A stretch of 64,000 nt of DNA from Actinomycetes bacterium (GTDB lineage: Bacteria; Actinomycetota; Acidimicrobiia; Acidimicrobiales; RAAP-2). A program made the translations under genes and the position numbers. The DNA is taken from the NCBI GenBank assembly GCA_021791145.1, contig JAJYXE010000036.1, positions 38,655 through 102,654 on the forward strand, given 5' to 3'. Below are positions 32,045-43,589 of the stretch, in pieces. The first letter of the stretch is position 1. The number at the start of each line of letters is the position of its first letter. The notes beneath the pieces are model-generated. The model searched no databases. It worked only from the letters and a program-made list of their open reading frames with translations, and was not told the DNA's origin.

Positions 32045-32893
32045 GTGAGCGACGCCCTCGACCTTCTCGTCCACCTGCTCGACCTCGAACCAATCGAGGT
32101 CAACATCTTTCGCGGGGTCCAGCCCGCAGAAGAGCGCCAGCGGGTCTTCGGCGGACAGGTGGCGGCACAGGCACTGATGGCCGCCGGACGGACGGTCGAG
32201 CACGGAAGGGTCCACTCGCTCCACTCGTACTTCCTGCGACCAGGCGACCCCTCGGTGCCGATCCTCTACGAGGTGGACCGAATCCGCGACGGCCGCTCGT
32301 TCACGACCCGCCGCGTCGTCGCCATCCAGCACGGACGAGCGATCTTCAACCTCTCCACGTCGTTCCACGACGAGGAGCCCGGCTTCGAGCACCAGTTCCC
32401 GATGCCCGAGGCCCCCGATCCCGAGACCCTGCCGACCGTCACCGAACGCCTCGAGCCGTGGCGAGAGGAGCTCGGTGAGTGGTTCGACCACCCCCGACCG
32501 ATCGACCAGCGCCACATCGGAGAGCTGCCCTGGCTGCGCAGCGAGCCGCGCGAGCCCTACCAGCGGCTGTGGATCCGAGCCGACGGCAAGCTCCCCGACG
32601 ACCCGCTGCTGCACGCGTGCGTAGTCACCTACGCGTCGGACCTCTCGCTCTTCGACACGATCCTCCACCCGCACGCGGTCCGCTGGGGAGACCCCGACTT
32701 CATGGCGGCGAGCCTCGACCACTGCATGTGGTTCCACCGCCAGTTCCGCGCGGACGAATGGCTGCTCTTCGACACCGACTCGCCTGTCGCGGCCGGGGGC
32801 CGCGGCCTGTCGAGGGGGTTCCTCTTCGACCGAAGCGGCCTCCTCGTGGTCTCGATGGTCCAAGAGGGCCTGGTGAGGATGCGAAGGCGGTGA
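32045..32893 (+). CDS. tesB: acyl-CoA thioesterase II
   Basis: A 282-residue double-hotdog thioesterase. Diagnostic segments are RVFGGQVAAQALMAAGRTV near the N-terminus, SLHSYFLRPGDPSVPILYEVDRIRDG, and in the second hotdog VTYASDLSLFDTILHPH followed by ASLDHCMWFHR, which includes the catalytic Asp region. It hydrolyses medium to long acyl-CoAs. The start is the GTG at 32045. Its stop lies inside a 27-bp tandem repeat. Confidence 0.92.
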   Translation: MSDALDLLVHLLDLEPIEVNIFRGVQPAEERQRVFGGQVAAQALMAAGRTVEHGRVHSLHSYFLRPGDPSVPILYEVDRIRDGRSFTTRRVVAIQHGRAIFNLSTSFHDEEPGFEHQFPMPEAPDPETLPTVTERLEPWREELGEWFDHPRPIDQRHIGELPWLRSEPREPYQRLWIRADGKLPDDPLLHACVVTYASDLSLFDTILHPHAVRWGDPDFMAASLDHCMWFHRQFRADEWLLFDTDSPVAAGGRGLSRGFLFDRSGLLVVSMVQEGLVRMRRR

Positions 32894-32966
32894 ACGGGCG
32901 TCGGCGAGCGCCGTCGGTGGCCGGGCGTCGGCGAGCGCCGTCGGTGAACGGGCGTCGGTGGCTGTC
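32889..32966. repeat. 27-bp tandem repeat between tesB and gltA
   Basis: Two full copies and one shortened copy of a unit beginning ggtgaacgggcgtcggcgag. The array spans both convergent stop codons (tesB and gltA). Confidence 0.85.
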
Positions 32967-34248
32967 AGGTCTCCCGGCGATCGCGCATCGGCACGTAGTC
33001 GCGGAGCTCTGGGCCGATGTAGAGCTGCCGCGGCCGTGCGATCTTCGAGTCCTGGTCGAGCATCTCCTGCCAATGGGCGAGCCAGCCTGACGTCCGCGGG
33101 ATCGCGAACAGGACCGGGAACATCTCCAGCGGGAACCCCATGGCCTGATAGATGAGGCCCGAGTAGAAGTCGACGTTCGGGTACAGCTTGCGCGAGGTGA
33201 AGTACTCGTCGTCAAGCGCGATCTCCTCGAGCTTCAGGGCGATGTCGAGGAGCGGGTTCTTGCCGGTGACGGCGAAGACCTCGTCAGCCGCTCGCTTGAT
33301 GATCTTCGCCCTCGGGTCGTAGTTCTTGTAGACGCGGTGGCCGAAGCCCTGGAGCCGGACGTGGCCGTGGCCCGCCTTCACCGCGTCGATGAAGGCGGGC
33401 ACGTTCTCCATCGACCCGATCTCGGTCAGCATGCGGATGACCGCCTCGTTCGCGCCCCCGTGGCGTGGGCCGTAGAGCGCGGCGCACGCGGCCGCGCAGC
33501 ACGAGTACGGGTCCGCGTGCGACGATCCGACCACCCGCATCGCGGTGGTCGAGCAATTCTGCTCGTGATCCGCGTGAAGGATGAACAGGATGTCCAGCGC
33601 GCGTGCGAGCGCCGGGTGCACCTGATAATGCGGCTCGGCGACCTTCCACATCATCGAGAGGAAGTTCGACGCGAAATCAAGCGAATTGTCGGGGTAGACG
33701 AATGGCATTCCGACGCTGAACCGGTGAGCTGCCGCGGCGAGCGTCGGCATCTTGGCGATCAGGCGGACGATCTGCTTCTGGCGCGAGACCGGGTTGAAGA
33801 TGTCCTTCGCATCGAGGTAGAAGGTCGAAAGGGCGGCAACGGCCGACACGAGCATGCCCATCGGGTGGGCGTCATAGTGGAAGCCGTCGAGGAAGCGCTT
33901 GCGCACGTTCTCATGGATGAACGTGTGGTACGTGACGTCGTGGCGCCACTCCTCGAACTGGCTCTCGGTCGGCAGCTCGCCATGCAGGAGGAGGTAGGCG
34001 ACCTCGAGGTAGGTCGACTCCTCTGCCAGCTGTTCGATGGGATAGCCCCGGTAGCGAAGGATTCCGGCTGTGCCGTCGAGATAGGTGATCGCGCTCTCGG
34101 CCGCGGCGGTGGACATGAAGCCCGGATCGAAGAACCAGATGCCGTGCAGGATCTTCGCCCACTCGGTCGCGCTGATTCCGCCGTTCACGATCGGGATCTC
34201 GTGGCTGTCACCGCTCCGGTTGTCGGTGATGGTGATGCTCTCGGTCAC
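32965..34248 (-). CDS. gltA: citrate synthase
   Basis: Citrate synthase, joining acetyl-CoA and oxaloacetate to start the TCA cycle. It is 427 residues, the length of the hexameric bacterial type. Visible landmarks are GILRYRGYPIEQLAEES, the active-site HADHEQNCSTTAMR and GPRHGGANEAVIRM histidines, and GFGHRVYKNYDPRAK. The start is the GTG at 34248, nine bases after a perfect aggagg. In this window it would share acetyl-CoA with the ethylmalonyl-CoA pathway genes. Confidence 0.97.
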   Translation of the reverse strand: MTESITITDNRSGDSHEIPIVNGGISATEWAKILHGIWFFDPGFMSTAAAESAITYLDGTAGILRYRGYPIEQLAEESTYLEVAYLLLHGELPTESQFEEWRHDVTYHTFIHENVRKRFLDGFHYDAHPMGMLVSAVAALSTFYLDAKDIFNPVSRQKQIVRLIAKMPTLAAAAHRFSVGMPFVYPDNSLDFASNFLSMMWKVAEPHYQVHPALARALDILFILHADHEQNCSTTAMRVVGSSHADPYSCCAAACAALYGPRHGGANEAVIRMLTEIGSMENVPAFIDAVKAGHGHVRLQGFGHRVYKNYDPRAKIIKRAADEVFAVTGKNPLLDIALKLEEIALDDEYFTSRKLYPNVDFYSGLIYQAMGFPLEMFPVLFAIPRTSGWLAHWQEMLDQDSKIARPRQLYIGPELRDYVPMRDRRET

Positions 34249-34341
34249 GGGCGAACGCCTCCTGTGGCTGTCCGGTCGGGTTCGATGCGGACGGGGTCCG
34301 CGAGGCACTGCATGGACCGCACCTCGTGCAGCACCCAGTCG

Positions 34342-34371
34342 ATCCTACGGTTCGCGTGGACGGCGGTCGAA
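34342..34371 (-). promoter_or_regulatory. candidate gltA promoter
   Basis: On the minus strand, TTCGAC (34371-34366) and TAGGAT (34347-34342) are separated by 18 bases, about 95 bases upstream of the gltA start. Confidence 0.45.
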
Positions 34372-34381
34372 CGCACACCTT

Positions 34382-35758
34382 CTACTTGCGGCGGTAGCGG
34401 AACCGGTCCCCGACGGAGGGCGCCGACGCACCGCCGGGGTTGGACACGCGCACCGAGACGGTCCCAGTGCCCGGGGGTGAGACAGCTGTGACCTGGGTGC
34501 TCGAGATGACCCTGAATCGTGCGGGCCTGGAGCCGAAGGTCACCGAGCTCACCCATGTGAACCCCGAGCCGAGAATCGTCACGTCGGTGCCCCCCCGTTC
34601 GCCACCCCTTGCGGGCAGGAGCTGGGCGACCACGGGCGGGCCCGGTGGCGCGATGCGGGCGGAGACCGTGTCCGAGGTGAGCGCGCCCACCGCGTCCGGC
34701 GACGGCGGTACGACCGCCACCGTGACGGTGTAGCGGTGCCCTGGCGCGACGGAGACCGGCGGCAGGCTCACCGTCCGCGAGCTTCGAGCGGAGAGGCTGA
34801 CCCGCCGAGCTCTCCGCCGCTGCGCGGCGACCCTCCCCTGTGCCCCCCCGCTCGCGACCTCTCTGACCGTGACACGCACCACGATATTCCGCTCGGCCAC
34901 GTTGCCGTCGTTCGCGACCACCACGGACACGCCGAGACGGCCGGTCGGCGGCACGACCGCGACCCCTTGTGTCGCCGTCGGAGCGGGCACCGGCGCGGGT
35001 GTGAACGCCAGAGTGTGGGCGAGGAGCTCGACCCGCCGGATCGGAGCCAGCGTGGCCGACCCGGTGAGCGAGTCGACCAACGCGAGCGCGCCTTCGGACG
35101 TCCAGACCCTCGTCCGGCCCGACCAGACCGAGGGCGGCAAGGTCGCGTGGCCGGGAGCCGACCGCAGCGCCTGGCGGCCGGCGTCGTAGCTTCGGTCGCT
35201 CTGCGCGAGGAGCCGGCCCACCTTCAGAAGTGCCGCTTGCGCGCCGGCGTCCGAGATCGGACGAGATCTCGCCTCAGGAAGCGATGCGGGAGTCGCACCG
35301 GCTGCGGGCAGCGGAGCCATGCCGAGCAGGCGGTCGACCGCAGTCCGCAACCCCGCCACCGCCGCCGCCCGGTCTGCCATCGCGGCGGCGATGTCGCGTC
35401 CCGCCCCGCCGGCCGGGGCAGGCTCTGCGGCTGTTTCGGCTTGGCGGGCCGCCGCCGCCGCCGAGCCAACCAGTGTGTCGAGCGAGAATTCGAGCGATGT
35501 ACGCGTCTGAGCAGGCATGGAGGCGAGCAGCGCATGGAGTTCCCTCGCCTGGCGGTCGGACGCAGCTGCGACCAGTCTGATCTGTGCTGCGTAGGAGCGG
35601 TCGATGGCTCGCTGGTAGCCGCTCGACTGTGAGTGCACCTTCAGCAGCCCCCCGACGAGCACCGCGAGCACGAGCGCCGCGGCGGCCGCTGCGCCGGCGG
35701 TGGACAGCCTGGCTCGCGAGAGATGGCGCCGGCGTCTACGACGGTCGATGGGGGCCAC
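34382..35758 (-). CDS. membrane-anchored IPT/TIG-domain protein
   Basis: A 458-residue protein of unknown function. After an Arg-rich N-terminus comes one membrane anchor (about 20-40, GAAAAAALVLAVLVGGLL). The long Ala-rich extracytoplasmic region (45-250) is probably helical. A region near 280-380 resembles an Ig-like or CARDB-type beta domain (VVVANDGNVAERNIVVRV). The C-terminal 85 residues form an IPT/TIG domain (GGERGGTDVTILGSGFTW, VSVRVSNPGG). The start is GTG. It may be a cell-surface structural or binding protein. Confidence 0.75.
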   Translation of the reverse strand: MAPIDRRRRRRHLSRARLSTAGAAAAAALVLAVLVGGLLKVHSQSSGYQRAIDRSYAAQIRLVAAASDRQARELHALLASMPAQTRTSLEFSLDTLVGSAAAAARQAETAAEPAPAGGAGRDIAAAMADRAAAVAGLRTAVDRLLGMAPLPAAGATPASLPEARSRPISDAGAQAALLKVGRLLAQSDRSYDAGRQALRSAPGHATLPPSVWSGRTRVWTSEGALALVDSLTGSATLAPIRRVELLAHTLAFTPAPVPAPTATQGVAVVPPTGRLGVSVVVANDGNVAERNIVVRVTVREVASGGAQGRVAAQRRRARRVSLSARSSRTVSLPPVSVAPGHRYTVTVAVVPPSPDAVGALTSDTVSARIAPPGPPVVAQLLPARGGERGGTDVTILGSGFTWVSSVTFGSRPARFRVISSTQVTAVSPPGTGTVSVRVSNPGGASAPSVGDRFRYRRK

Positions 35759-35852
35759 CGGCGGGTGACGCTATCGCCGGCACCCTGCGCATGAGCGGCG
35801 GCAAGTGAGCGGCCACAAGCGCGGCGGCAAGCGCCCGGCGGCAGCGGGCGGC

Positions 35853-37181
<1,329 letters not shown>

Positions 37182-37193
37182 TCACTTTGCCGG

Positions 37194-37217
37194 TTCTCCC
37201 TGGGAATACCCTGAGAA
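37194..37217. promoter_or_regulatory. inverted repeat upstream of the SqdB-like gene
   Basis: An imperfect 24-bp inverted repeat (TTCTC and GAGAA arms with inner CCC/GGG) in the comparatively AT-rich middle of the 228-base gap upstream of the epimerase. It could be an operator. The rest of the gap holds no gene. Confidence 0.4.
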
Positions 37218-37295
37218 ACTCGCCAAAAGTCCCTTACGACTTGCCTCTCATCGACTGGTCACGGCCGTTCGGCGGGGGTGCCGAGGGAGACCGGG

Positions 37296-38327
<1,032 letters not shown>

Positions 38328-38374
38328 CTAACGTCGCAGCCGGGGGCCGGCGCGAGAGGAGGTGCGTCCAACCC

Positions 38375-39586
38375 TCACGCGAGCTCGAAGGCCTGGTGCA
38401 GCGCGCGCACCGCGCGCTCCACGTCCTCCTCGCGCACGATGCAGGAGATCCGGATCGTCGAGGTCGAGATCAGCTCGATGTTGATCCCCTCGCCCGCGAG
38501 CGTCTCGAACATCGTCGCCGTCACCCCAGGGTGCGACTTCATCCCTGCGCCGATGACGGAGACCTTCGCGACGCCCTGGTCCGACGACACGCCCGACGCT
38601 CCCAGCTCGTCGAGGAGCCCGGTCACCCCGTCGACCGCGGTCACCAGGTCGACCCGGGGCACGGTGAAGGAGATGTCGGTCGTCCCATGGAACGACACGT
38701 TCTGGACGATGTCGTCCACGTTGACCGAGCAGTCCGCGAGGGCACGGAAGAGCCTCGCCGCGATCCCCGGCTTGTCCGGAACGCCCGTCACGGTCACCTT
38801 CGCCTGCGAGCTGTCGTGGACGACAGCGGTGACGACCGCCTGCTCCATCGCCTGATCCTCCTCCACGATCCACGTTCCAGGCTCCCAGGTGAAGCTGCTT
38901 CGCACCTGGAGCGCGACGTGGTGATTGCGCGCAAACTCGGCGGAGCGCAGCTGCAGCACCCTCCCGCCCGCGGCTGAGATCTCGAGCATCTCCTCGAAGC
39001 TGACCCGCTGCAGCTTGTGCGCATCGGGCACGATCCTCGGGTCCGCGCTGAACACGCCGGTCACGTCGGTGTAGATCTCGCACGACTCGGCGCCGAGCAC
39101 CGCTGCGAGAGCGACCGCAGTGAGGTCGGACGCGCCTCGCCCGAGCGTCGTCACGTCCCGCTCCGTCGACACCCCCTGGAACCCTGCGACGACCGGCACC
39201 CGGCCCGCTCCGAGCGCCTCGGTGATCCGTCCCGCCCTGATGTCGACGATCTTCGCCCTCGTGTGGTCCGTGTCGGTCACGATCCCCGCCTGGCTCCCGG
39301 TGAAGGAGGAGGCCGGGACGCCCAGCTCCGCGAGGGCCATGCACACCAGCGCCGTGGAGATCCGCTCGCCCGAGCTCACGAGCATGTCGTACTCGCGCGG
39401 AGGTTGCACCGAGCTGACCTCTCCCGCCAGGCGGATCAGGTCGTCGGTGGTCTTGCCCATCGCGCTCACCACCACGACCACGTCCTTGCCGCTGCGCCGC
39501 GTGCGCGCGACGTGGTCCGCCACCGCGCGGATGCGGTCGGCGTCCCCCACGGAGGTCCCGCCGTACTTGTGGACGACCAACGCCAC
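38375..39586 (-). CDS. lysC: aspartate kinase
   Basis: Aspartokinase, first enzyme of the aspartate family of amino acids. It is 403 residues with the kinase motif VHKYGGTSVGD at 5-15, the SSGERIS and GRGASDLTAVALA blocks, and two C-terminal ACT domains (KVTVTGVPDKPGIAARLF; KVSVIGAGMKSHPGVTATMF) that bind feedback inhibitors. The GTG start at 39586 is preceded by TAGCGT eight bases upstream and no Shine-Dalgarno. It is followed by asd and divergent from a cyclophilin gene. Confidence 0.96.
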   Translation of the reverse strand: MALVVHKYGGTSVGDADRIRAVADHVARTRRSGKDVVVVVSAMGKTTDDLIRLAGEVSSVQPPREYDMLVSSGERISTALVCMALAELGVPASSFTGSQAGIVTDTDHTRAKIVDIRAGRITEALGAGRVPVVAGFQGVSTERDVTTLGRGASDLTAVALAAVLGAESCEIYTDVTGVFSADPRIVPDAHKLQRVSFEEMLEISAAGGRVLQLRSAEFARNHHVALQVRSSFTWEPGTWIVEEDQAMEQAVVTAVVHDSSQAKVTVTGVPDKPGIAARLFRALADCSVNVDDIVQNVSFHGTTDISFTVPRVDLVTAVDGVTGLLDELGASGVSSDQGVAKVSVIGAGMKSHPGVTATMFETLAGEGINIELISTSTIRISCIVREEDVERAVRALHQAFELA

Positions 39587-39636
39587 GGGTCGAGACGCTA
39601 TCCCGGCGCGCCGCGGCCCCGATAACGTGTGCGCCC

Positions 39637-40467
39637 GTGCCGACGGAGAAGCGAGCGAGGCAGAAGGCTGCGCGCCGGAAGAAGCGGGCTGCACAGGTCC
39701 GCAGGGTACGGCTGCGCCGCCGGCTGCGCGCCGGCGGCTTCGTCGTCGGCGGCGCGGCGATCGTGCTCGTCGTCGCCCTCGCCAGCGCGGGGGTGTTCTC
39801 GGGAGGCTCCCCGTCCGCGAAGACGGCCGACACCCAGAAGGCGAAGACCGCAAAGCACCTCAGCAAGGACCAGAGGCTGCAGGCTCAAGCCAACAGGCTT
39901 GCCGTCGCCGCCGGGTGTCCCTCCACACCCAAGACCCGGGTGAACACGAAGCACTGGTCCTCGCCGCCGCCGATGACGATCGACCCGACAAGGACCTACA
40001 CCGCAACGGTGAAGACGACGGCAGGCACGTTCACCATCGGTCTCGACGCCAAGGCGGCTCCCCACACCGTCAACAACTTCGTGTTCCTCGCCGACCAGCA
40101 CTTCTACAACTGCGTGATCTTCCATCGGGTGATCCCCGGCTTCATGGACCAGACCGGGGACCCGACGGGCACGGGCAGCGGGGGTCCCGGCTACGAATTC
40201 GCCAACGAGAACGTCCCTTCTGCCTACCAGGCAGGCGACGTCGCCATGGCCAATTCCGGGCCCAACACCAACGGCAGCCAGTTCTTCATCGTGGTGCCCG
40301 GAGGAGCGTCTCAGCTGAAGCCCACATACTCTCTGTTCGGGACGGTGACCTCTGGGATGCCGGTGGTGGAGAAGATCAACCGGGAGGGCAACCCGAACCC
40401 GTCTGCCAACGGCGTGCCGCCCGCCGTCATCCAGCGGATCCTGACCGTCACGATCCACGAAAGTTGA
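39637..40467 (+). CDS. membrane-anchored cyclophilin-type peptidyl-prolyl isomerase
   Basis: A 276-residue protein: a very basic N-terminus, one membrane segment at about 33-53 (GGFVVGGAAIVLVVALASAG), a spacer, and a cyclophilin domain from about residue 115 with FHRVIPGFMDQTGDPTGTG, MANSGPNTNGSQFFI and LFGTV. It would help fold exported proteins. Start GTG. It is followed five bases after its stop by a second cyclophilin, a tandem duplication in which one copy is anchored and the other soluble. Confidence 0.92.
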   Translation: MPTEKRARQKAARRKKRAAQVRRVRLRRRLRAGGFVVGGAAIVLVVALASAGVFSGGSPSAKTADTQKAKTAKHLSKDQRLQAQANRLAVAAGCPSTPKTRVNTKHWSSPPPMTIDPTRTYTATVKTTAGTFTIGLDAKAAPHTVNNFVFLADQHFYNCVIFHRVIPGFMDQTGDPTGTGSGGPGYEFANENVPSAYQAGDVAMANSGPNTNGSQFFIVVPGGASQLKPTYSLFGTVTSGMPVVEKINREGNPNPSANGVPPAVIQRILTVTIHES

Positions 40468-40471
40468 GGCG

Positions 40472-41023
40472 ATGACCGACATCCCCGCCACCGACGGGTC
40501 GAGTCCCAAGCGCCAGCGGTTCGACGCGCCGCCGCCGATGGTGATCGACCCCCAGCGCCGCTACACCGCGACCATCGAGACCTCCAAGGGGACGATCGTC
40601 GCCGAGCTGGACGCTGCCGGCGCTCCGGCCACGGTGAACAGCTTCGTCTTCCTCTCGCGCTGGCACTACTTCGACGGGATCGCCTTCCACCGGATCATCC
40701 CCGGATTCGTGATCCAGGGAGGAGACCCCGAGGGAACCGGACGAGGCGGCCCCGGCTACCGGTTCGCCGACGAGCTGCCCAAGCCGGGCCGTTACCAGGT
40801 CGGCTCCCTCGCGATGGCCAACTCGGGACCCGACACGAACGGCAGCCAGTTCTTCATCGTGAGCGGTCCGAACGGCGTGAAGCTCCCGCCCCAGTACTCC
40901 CTCTTCGGCACGGTCATCCGCGGGGCGGACGTCGTCGGAGCGATCGACGCCGTCGGGACGCCGTCGGGGACGCCGAGAGAGCGGGTCGTCATCGAGTCGG
41001 TCACCATCGCCGAAGTGGAGTAG
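40472..41023 (+). CDS. cyclophilin-type peptidyl-prolyl isomerase
   Basis: A 183-residue soluble cyclophilin without a signal sequence, so probably cytoplasmic. The active-site arginine and core are visible in AFHRIIPGFVIQGGDPEGTG, and SLAMANSGPDTNGSQFFIV and YSLFGTVIRG follow. It shares the PPPMVIDP...YTATIETSKGT segment with the upstream anchored copy, showing recent common origin. Confidence 0.94.
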   Translation: MTDIPATDGSSPKRQRFDAPPPMVIDPQRRYTATIETSKGTIVAELDAAGAPATVNSFVFLSRWHYFDGIAFHRIIPGFVIQGGDPEGTGRGGPGYRFADELPKPGRYQVGSLAMANSGPDTNGSQFFIVSGPNGVKLPPQYSLFGTVIRGADVVGAIDAVGTPSGTPRERVVIESVTIAEVE

Positions 41024-41031
41024 CGGCGCCC

Positions 41032-41907
41032 TTGAGACGGGTCGTCGCCGCCCTGGCGCTCGCCGCCCTGTCAGCAGGGGCGGCTGCCTGCGGCGGCACC
41101 GCCCTGCACGCGGGCGCACCCCTGCACGGCGTGGGAAACGCCCACGGAAACGCTCACGGAAACGCCCGCGGCCTGCACACGAGCCCCTCACGGCTCGGCT
41201 TCGCCGCCGCGGCCTTGCCCACCGCCCTTCCGGGGGTCGTCCGCGGCTCCACGACGACGACCAGCCCTCCGCCGTCCACCACCGTTCTCACGCCGCCGCC
41301 CGCGCCCGGGGGCGCCGATGCGATCCCGCCCGGGGGCACTGATGCGACCGCGCCCCCGGCGCCCTCCGCACCGGTTGCGGCGACCGGGCGGCACGGACCG
41401 ATCACGGAGCCGCCCCTCCCCGCCCCGGGACCGGGCTTCGTCGCCGACCGCGTGACGGCCGTGGGTGACTCGGTGATGATCGACTACGAGGCGGCGCTGG
41501 CACAGGACATCCCCGGGGTCCAGGTGACAGCGCAGGTGAGCCGCTGGTGGACAACAGGCGAGACGGTCCTTCGGAGGCTCGAGGCGCAAGGGGCGCTCGG
41601 CGCCGTGGTGATCGTCGGCCTGGGGACCAACGGCACGGTGACCCCGGCGCAATTCGACTCGATGATGTCCGTGCTGTCCGGCGCCTCACGGGTCGTCTTC
41701 GTGAACGTCCGCGTCGACCGGACATGGCAGGGCCCCGACAACGCGGTGATCTCCCAGGGCGTCGGGCGCTTCCCGCGCACGGTGCTGGTGAACTGGTACC
41801 AGCTCGCGGTGGCGCACCCCACATGGCTCTATCCGACACAGACGCACATGCCGATCGACGGTCCAGGCGCCCAGGCGCTGGCGGGGCTCGTCGCCGCCGC
41901 GGCCTGA
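41032..41907 (+). CDS. lipoprotein with SGNH-hydrolase-like domain
   Basis: A 291-residue predicted lipoprotein. The TTG start gives a signal peptide ending in the lipobox AAAC (Cys20). A low-complexity linker follows, rich in Gly, His, Pro and Thr with a repeated GNAH motif. The C-terminal 150 residues resemble the SGNH domain often fused to OafA-type acyltransferases: AVGDSVMIDYE (Ser nucleophile), IVGLGTNGTV (Asn/Gly block) and a His near the end (TQTHMPIDG). The usual Asp two or three residues before that His is not seen, so activity is uncertain. Confidence 0.75.
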   Translation: MRRVVAALALAALSAGAAACGGTALHAGAPLHGVGNAHGNAHGNARGLHTSPSRLGFAAAALPTALPGVVRGSTTTTSPPPSTTVLTPPPAPGGADAIPPGGTDATAPPAPSAPVAATGRHGPITEPPLPAPGPGFVADRVTAVGDSVMIDYEAALAQDIPGVQVTAQVSRWWTTGETVLRRLEAQGALGAVVIVGLGTNGTVTPAQFDSMMSVLSGASRVVFVNVRVDRTWQGPDNAVISQGVGRFPRTVLVNWYQLAVAHPTWLYPTQTHMPIDGPGAQALAGLVAAAA

Positions 41908-41916
41908 GGCGCTCGC

Positions 41917-41940
41917 CGCGCTCAGCGCCCGCTGAGCGCG
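41917..41940. terminator. hairpin between convergent genes
   Basis: A perfect 10-bp stem (cgcgctcagc / gctgagcgcg) with a four-base loop, spanning the stop of the S51-family gene and lying ten bases after the lipoprotein stop. It could terminate transcription from both sides. Confidence 0.65.
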
Positions 41941-42626
41941 TCGAGCCCCTCGGGCGCCCGCCGTCCGTCGACGAACACCCGAGGCACCCCCTGACCTGCG
42001 CTCCGCCAAGCACCATCGGGCTCCCGAATGACCGCAGTGCGGTCGGGGATCCCCACCACCGGCACACCGGGCGGCGCGAGCAGCACGGAACGGTGGAGCT
42101 TCTCGCCGTGTGCGTCGTCCAAGAGGTCCCCGGCCAGCGGCACGACGGCCAGACCCTCGACGAGCCCCAGCCCGACGGTGAGCGCGCCACCGCGCGGATC
42201 GACCATCGGGTCCGACAAGACCATCGCTCCCGCCCCCGCCCCGGCCACCACGGCTCCCCTGCGCCAAGCGTCGCTCAGCGCAGCCAAGACCTTGGACCCC
42301 TTCAGGACCGAGCGGAGGTGCAGCGGGGACCCCCCGCCGAGGTAGACGAACCGGGCGGCGCCGACGGTCGCCGCCGCGCCGTCGTCCTGAGCGTCGGCCC
42401 GGCTCGTCACCATGAGCCCCTCCACCTCCCCGCCCCAGCGCGCGAACCATTCGGCCGCGGCGAGCACCCGGCGCTCGGGGCGCTCGAAGGCGGCGGCGGT
42501 CGGCAGGACGAGGACCCGGCGGTCCCCAGACGCCGCGAGGAGCGCGGCGTCGAAGTCGCAGCCCGGGGTCCACTCGTCGCCTCCGACGAGCGCGAGCATC
42601 CCCGGGGTCGTCCGTCCGGCCGCCAC
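41922..42626 (-). CDS. S51-family/cyanophycinase-like protein lacking the usual nucleophile
   Basis: A 234-residue protein of the class I glutamine-amidotransferase-like fold near peptidase family S51 (dipeptidase E, cyanophycinase). It has LALVGGDEWTPG at the start, FVYLGGGSPLHLRSVL, and the elbow segment VVAGAGAGAMVLSDPM. In active S51 enzymes the elbow reads G-x-S-A-G-A; here the Ser position is Gly, so catalysis of the known type is unlikely. Starts with GTG. The role is unknown. Confidence 0.75.
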   Translation of the reverse strand: MAAGRTTPGMLALVGGDEWTPGCDFDAALLAASGDRRVLVLPTAAAFERPERRVLAAAEWFARWGGEVEGLMVTSRADAQDDGAAATVGAARFVYLGGGSPLHLRSVLKGSKVLAALSDAWRRGAVVAGAGAGAMVLSDPMVDPRGGALTVGLGLVEGLAVVPLAGDLLDDAHGEKLHRSVLLAPPGVPVVGIPDRTAVIREPDGAWRSAGQGVPRVFVDGRRAPEGLDALSGR

Positions 42627-42723
42627 GGGTCACACCCTTTCACACCGGGCGGACGGACCCCTGCAAGGCGCGCCCGCACCGCCAGCCCGCTCCCCAAAGG
42701 GGGGACGTCGGGTACCGTGGGCC

Positions 42724-43575
42724 ATGGTGTTCAACCGAGTGGGCATCGTCGGCTCGGGGATCATGGGCGCCGGGATCGCCGAGGTCGCCGCCGCTCACGG
42801 ACACGACGTGGTGCTCCGGAGCCGCAGCCAGTCCTCGGGCGACGCGATGCTCGCCAACCTCGAGAAGTCGCTCGACCGCCTCGTCGCAAAGGAGCGCTGC
42901 ACCAGGGAGGAACGCGACGAGATCGTCTCGCGCGTCACCGTGACGACGGACTTCGGCGACCTGGCGGACGTCGAGCTCGTGATCGAGTCGATCATCGAGG
43001 ACATGGGTGCCAAGCGGCACCTCTTCACCGAGCTCGACCGTGTCTGCGACGAACGTGCGGTGCTCGCGACCAACACCTCGACGCTTCCGGTCGTCGAGCT
43101 CGCGATGGAGACCGGCCGCCCGGACCGCGTCTGCGGGATCCACTTCTTCAACCCGGCACCGGTCATGCCGCTCGTCGAGGTGGTCCGCCCGATCACCGCG
43201 TCGGACGAGACGATCGCCGCCGCACGGGCATTCGCACAGGATTGCGGCAAGGAGCCGGTCGAGGTGCAAGACCGCGCCGGGTTCGTGGTGAACGCCCTGC
43301 TGTTCCCCTACCTGAACGAGGCGGTCCAGCTCTTGGAGCGCGGCGTGGCGACCAAGGAAGGCATCGACGCCGCCATGAAGGGAGGCTGCGGTTTCCCGAT
43401 GGGACCGTTCGCGCTGCTCGACCTCGTGGGCCTCGACACGTCGGTCGCGATCCTCGACGCGCTCTACGCCGAGCACAAGGACCCGCACTACGCGCCGGCG
43501 CCGTTGCTGCGCCGGATGGTCGCCGCCGAGCAGCTGGGCCGGAAGTCCGGACAGGGTTTCTACAGCTACCGCTGA
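42724..43575 (+). CDS. 3-hydroxybutyryl-CoA dehydrogenase
   Basis: An NAD(P)-dependent 3-hydroxyacyl-CoA dehydrogenase, 283 residues. The Rossmann motif GIVGSGIMGAGIAEVAA is at 8-24, ATNTSTLPV and HFFNPAPVMPLVEVV supply the catalytic His-Glu region, and GFPMGPFALLDLVGLD ends the helical domain. It interconverts acetoacetyl-CoA and 3-hydroxybutyryl-CoA. It precedes the MeaA-like mutase by 14 bases and fits the acetyl-CoA assimilation module here. A TACCGT five bases upstream of the ATG could be a -10. Confidence 0.93.
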   Translation: MVFNRVGIVGSGIMGAGIAEVAAAHGHDVVLRSRSQSSGDAMLANLEKSLDRLVAKERCTREERDEIVSRVTVTTDFGDLADVELVIESIIEDMGAKRHLFTELDRVCDERAVLATNTSTLPVVELAMETGRPDRVCGIHFFNPAPVMPLVEVVRPITASDETIAAARAFAQDCGKEPVEVQDRAGFVVNALLFPYLNEAVQLLERGVATKEGIDAAMKGGCGFPMGPFALLDLVGLDTSVAILDALYAEHKDPHYAPAPLLRRMVAAEQLGRKSGQGFYSYR

Positions 43576-43589
43576 GCCCGCCGACGACG

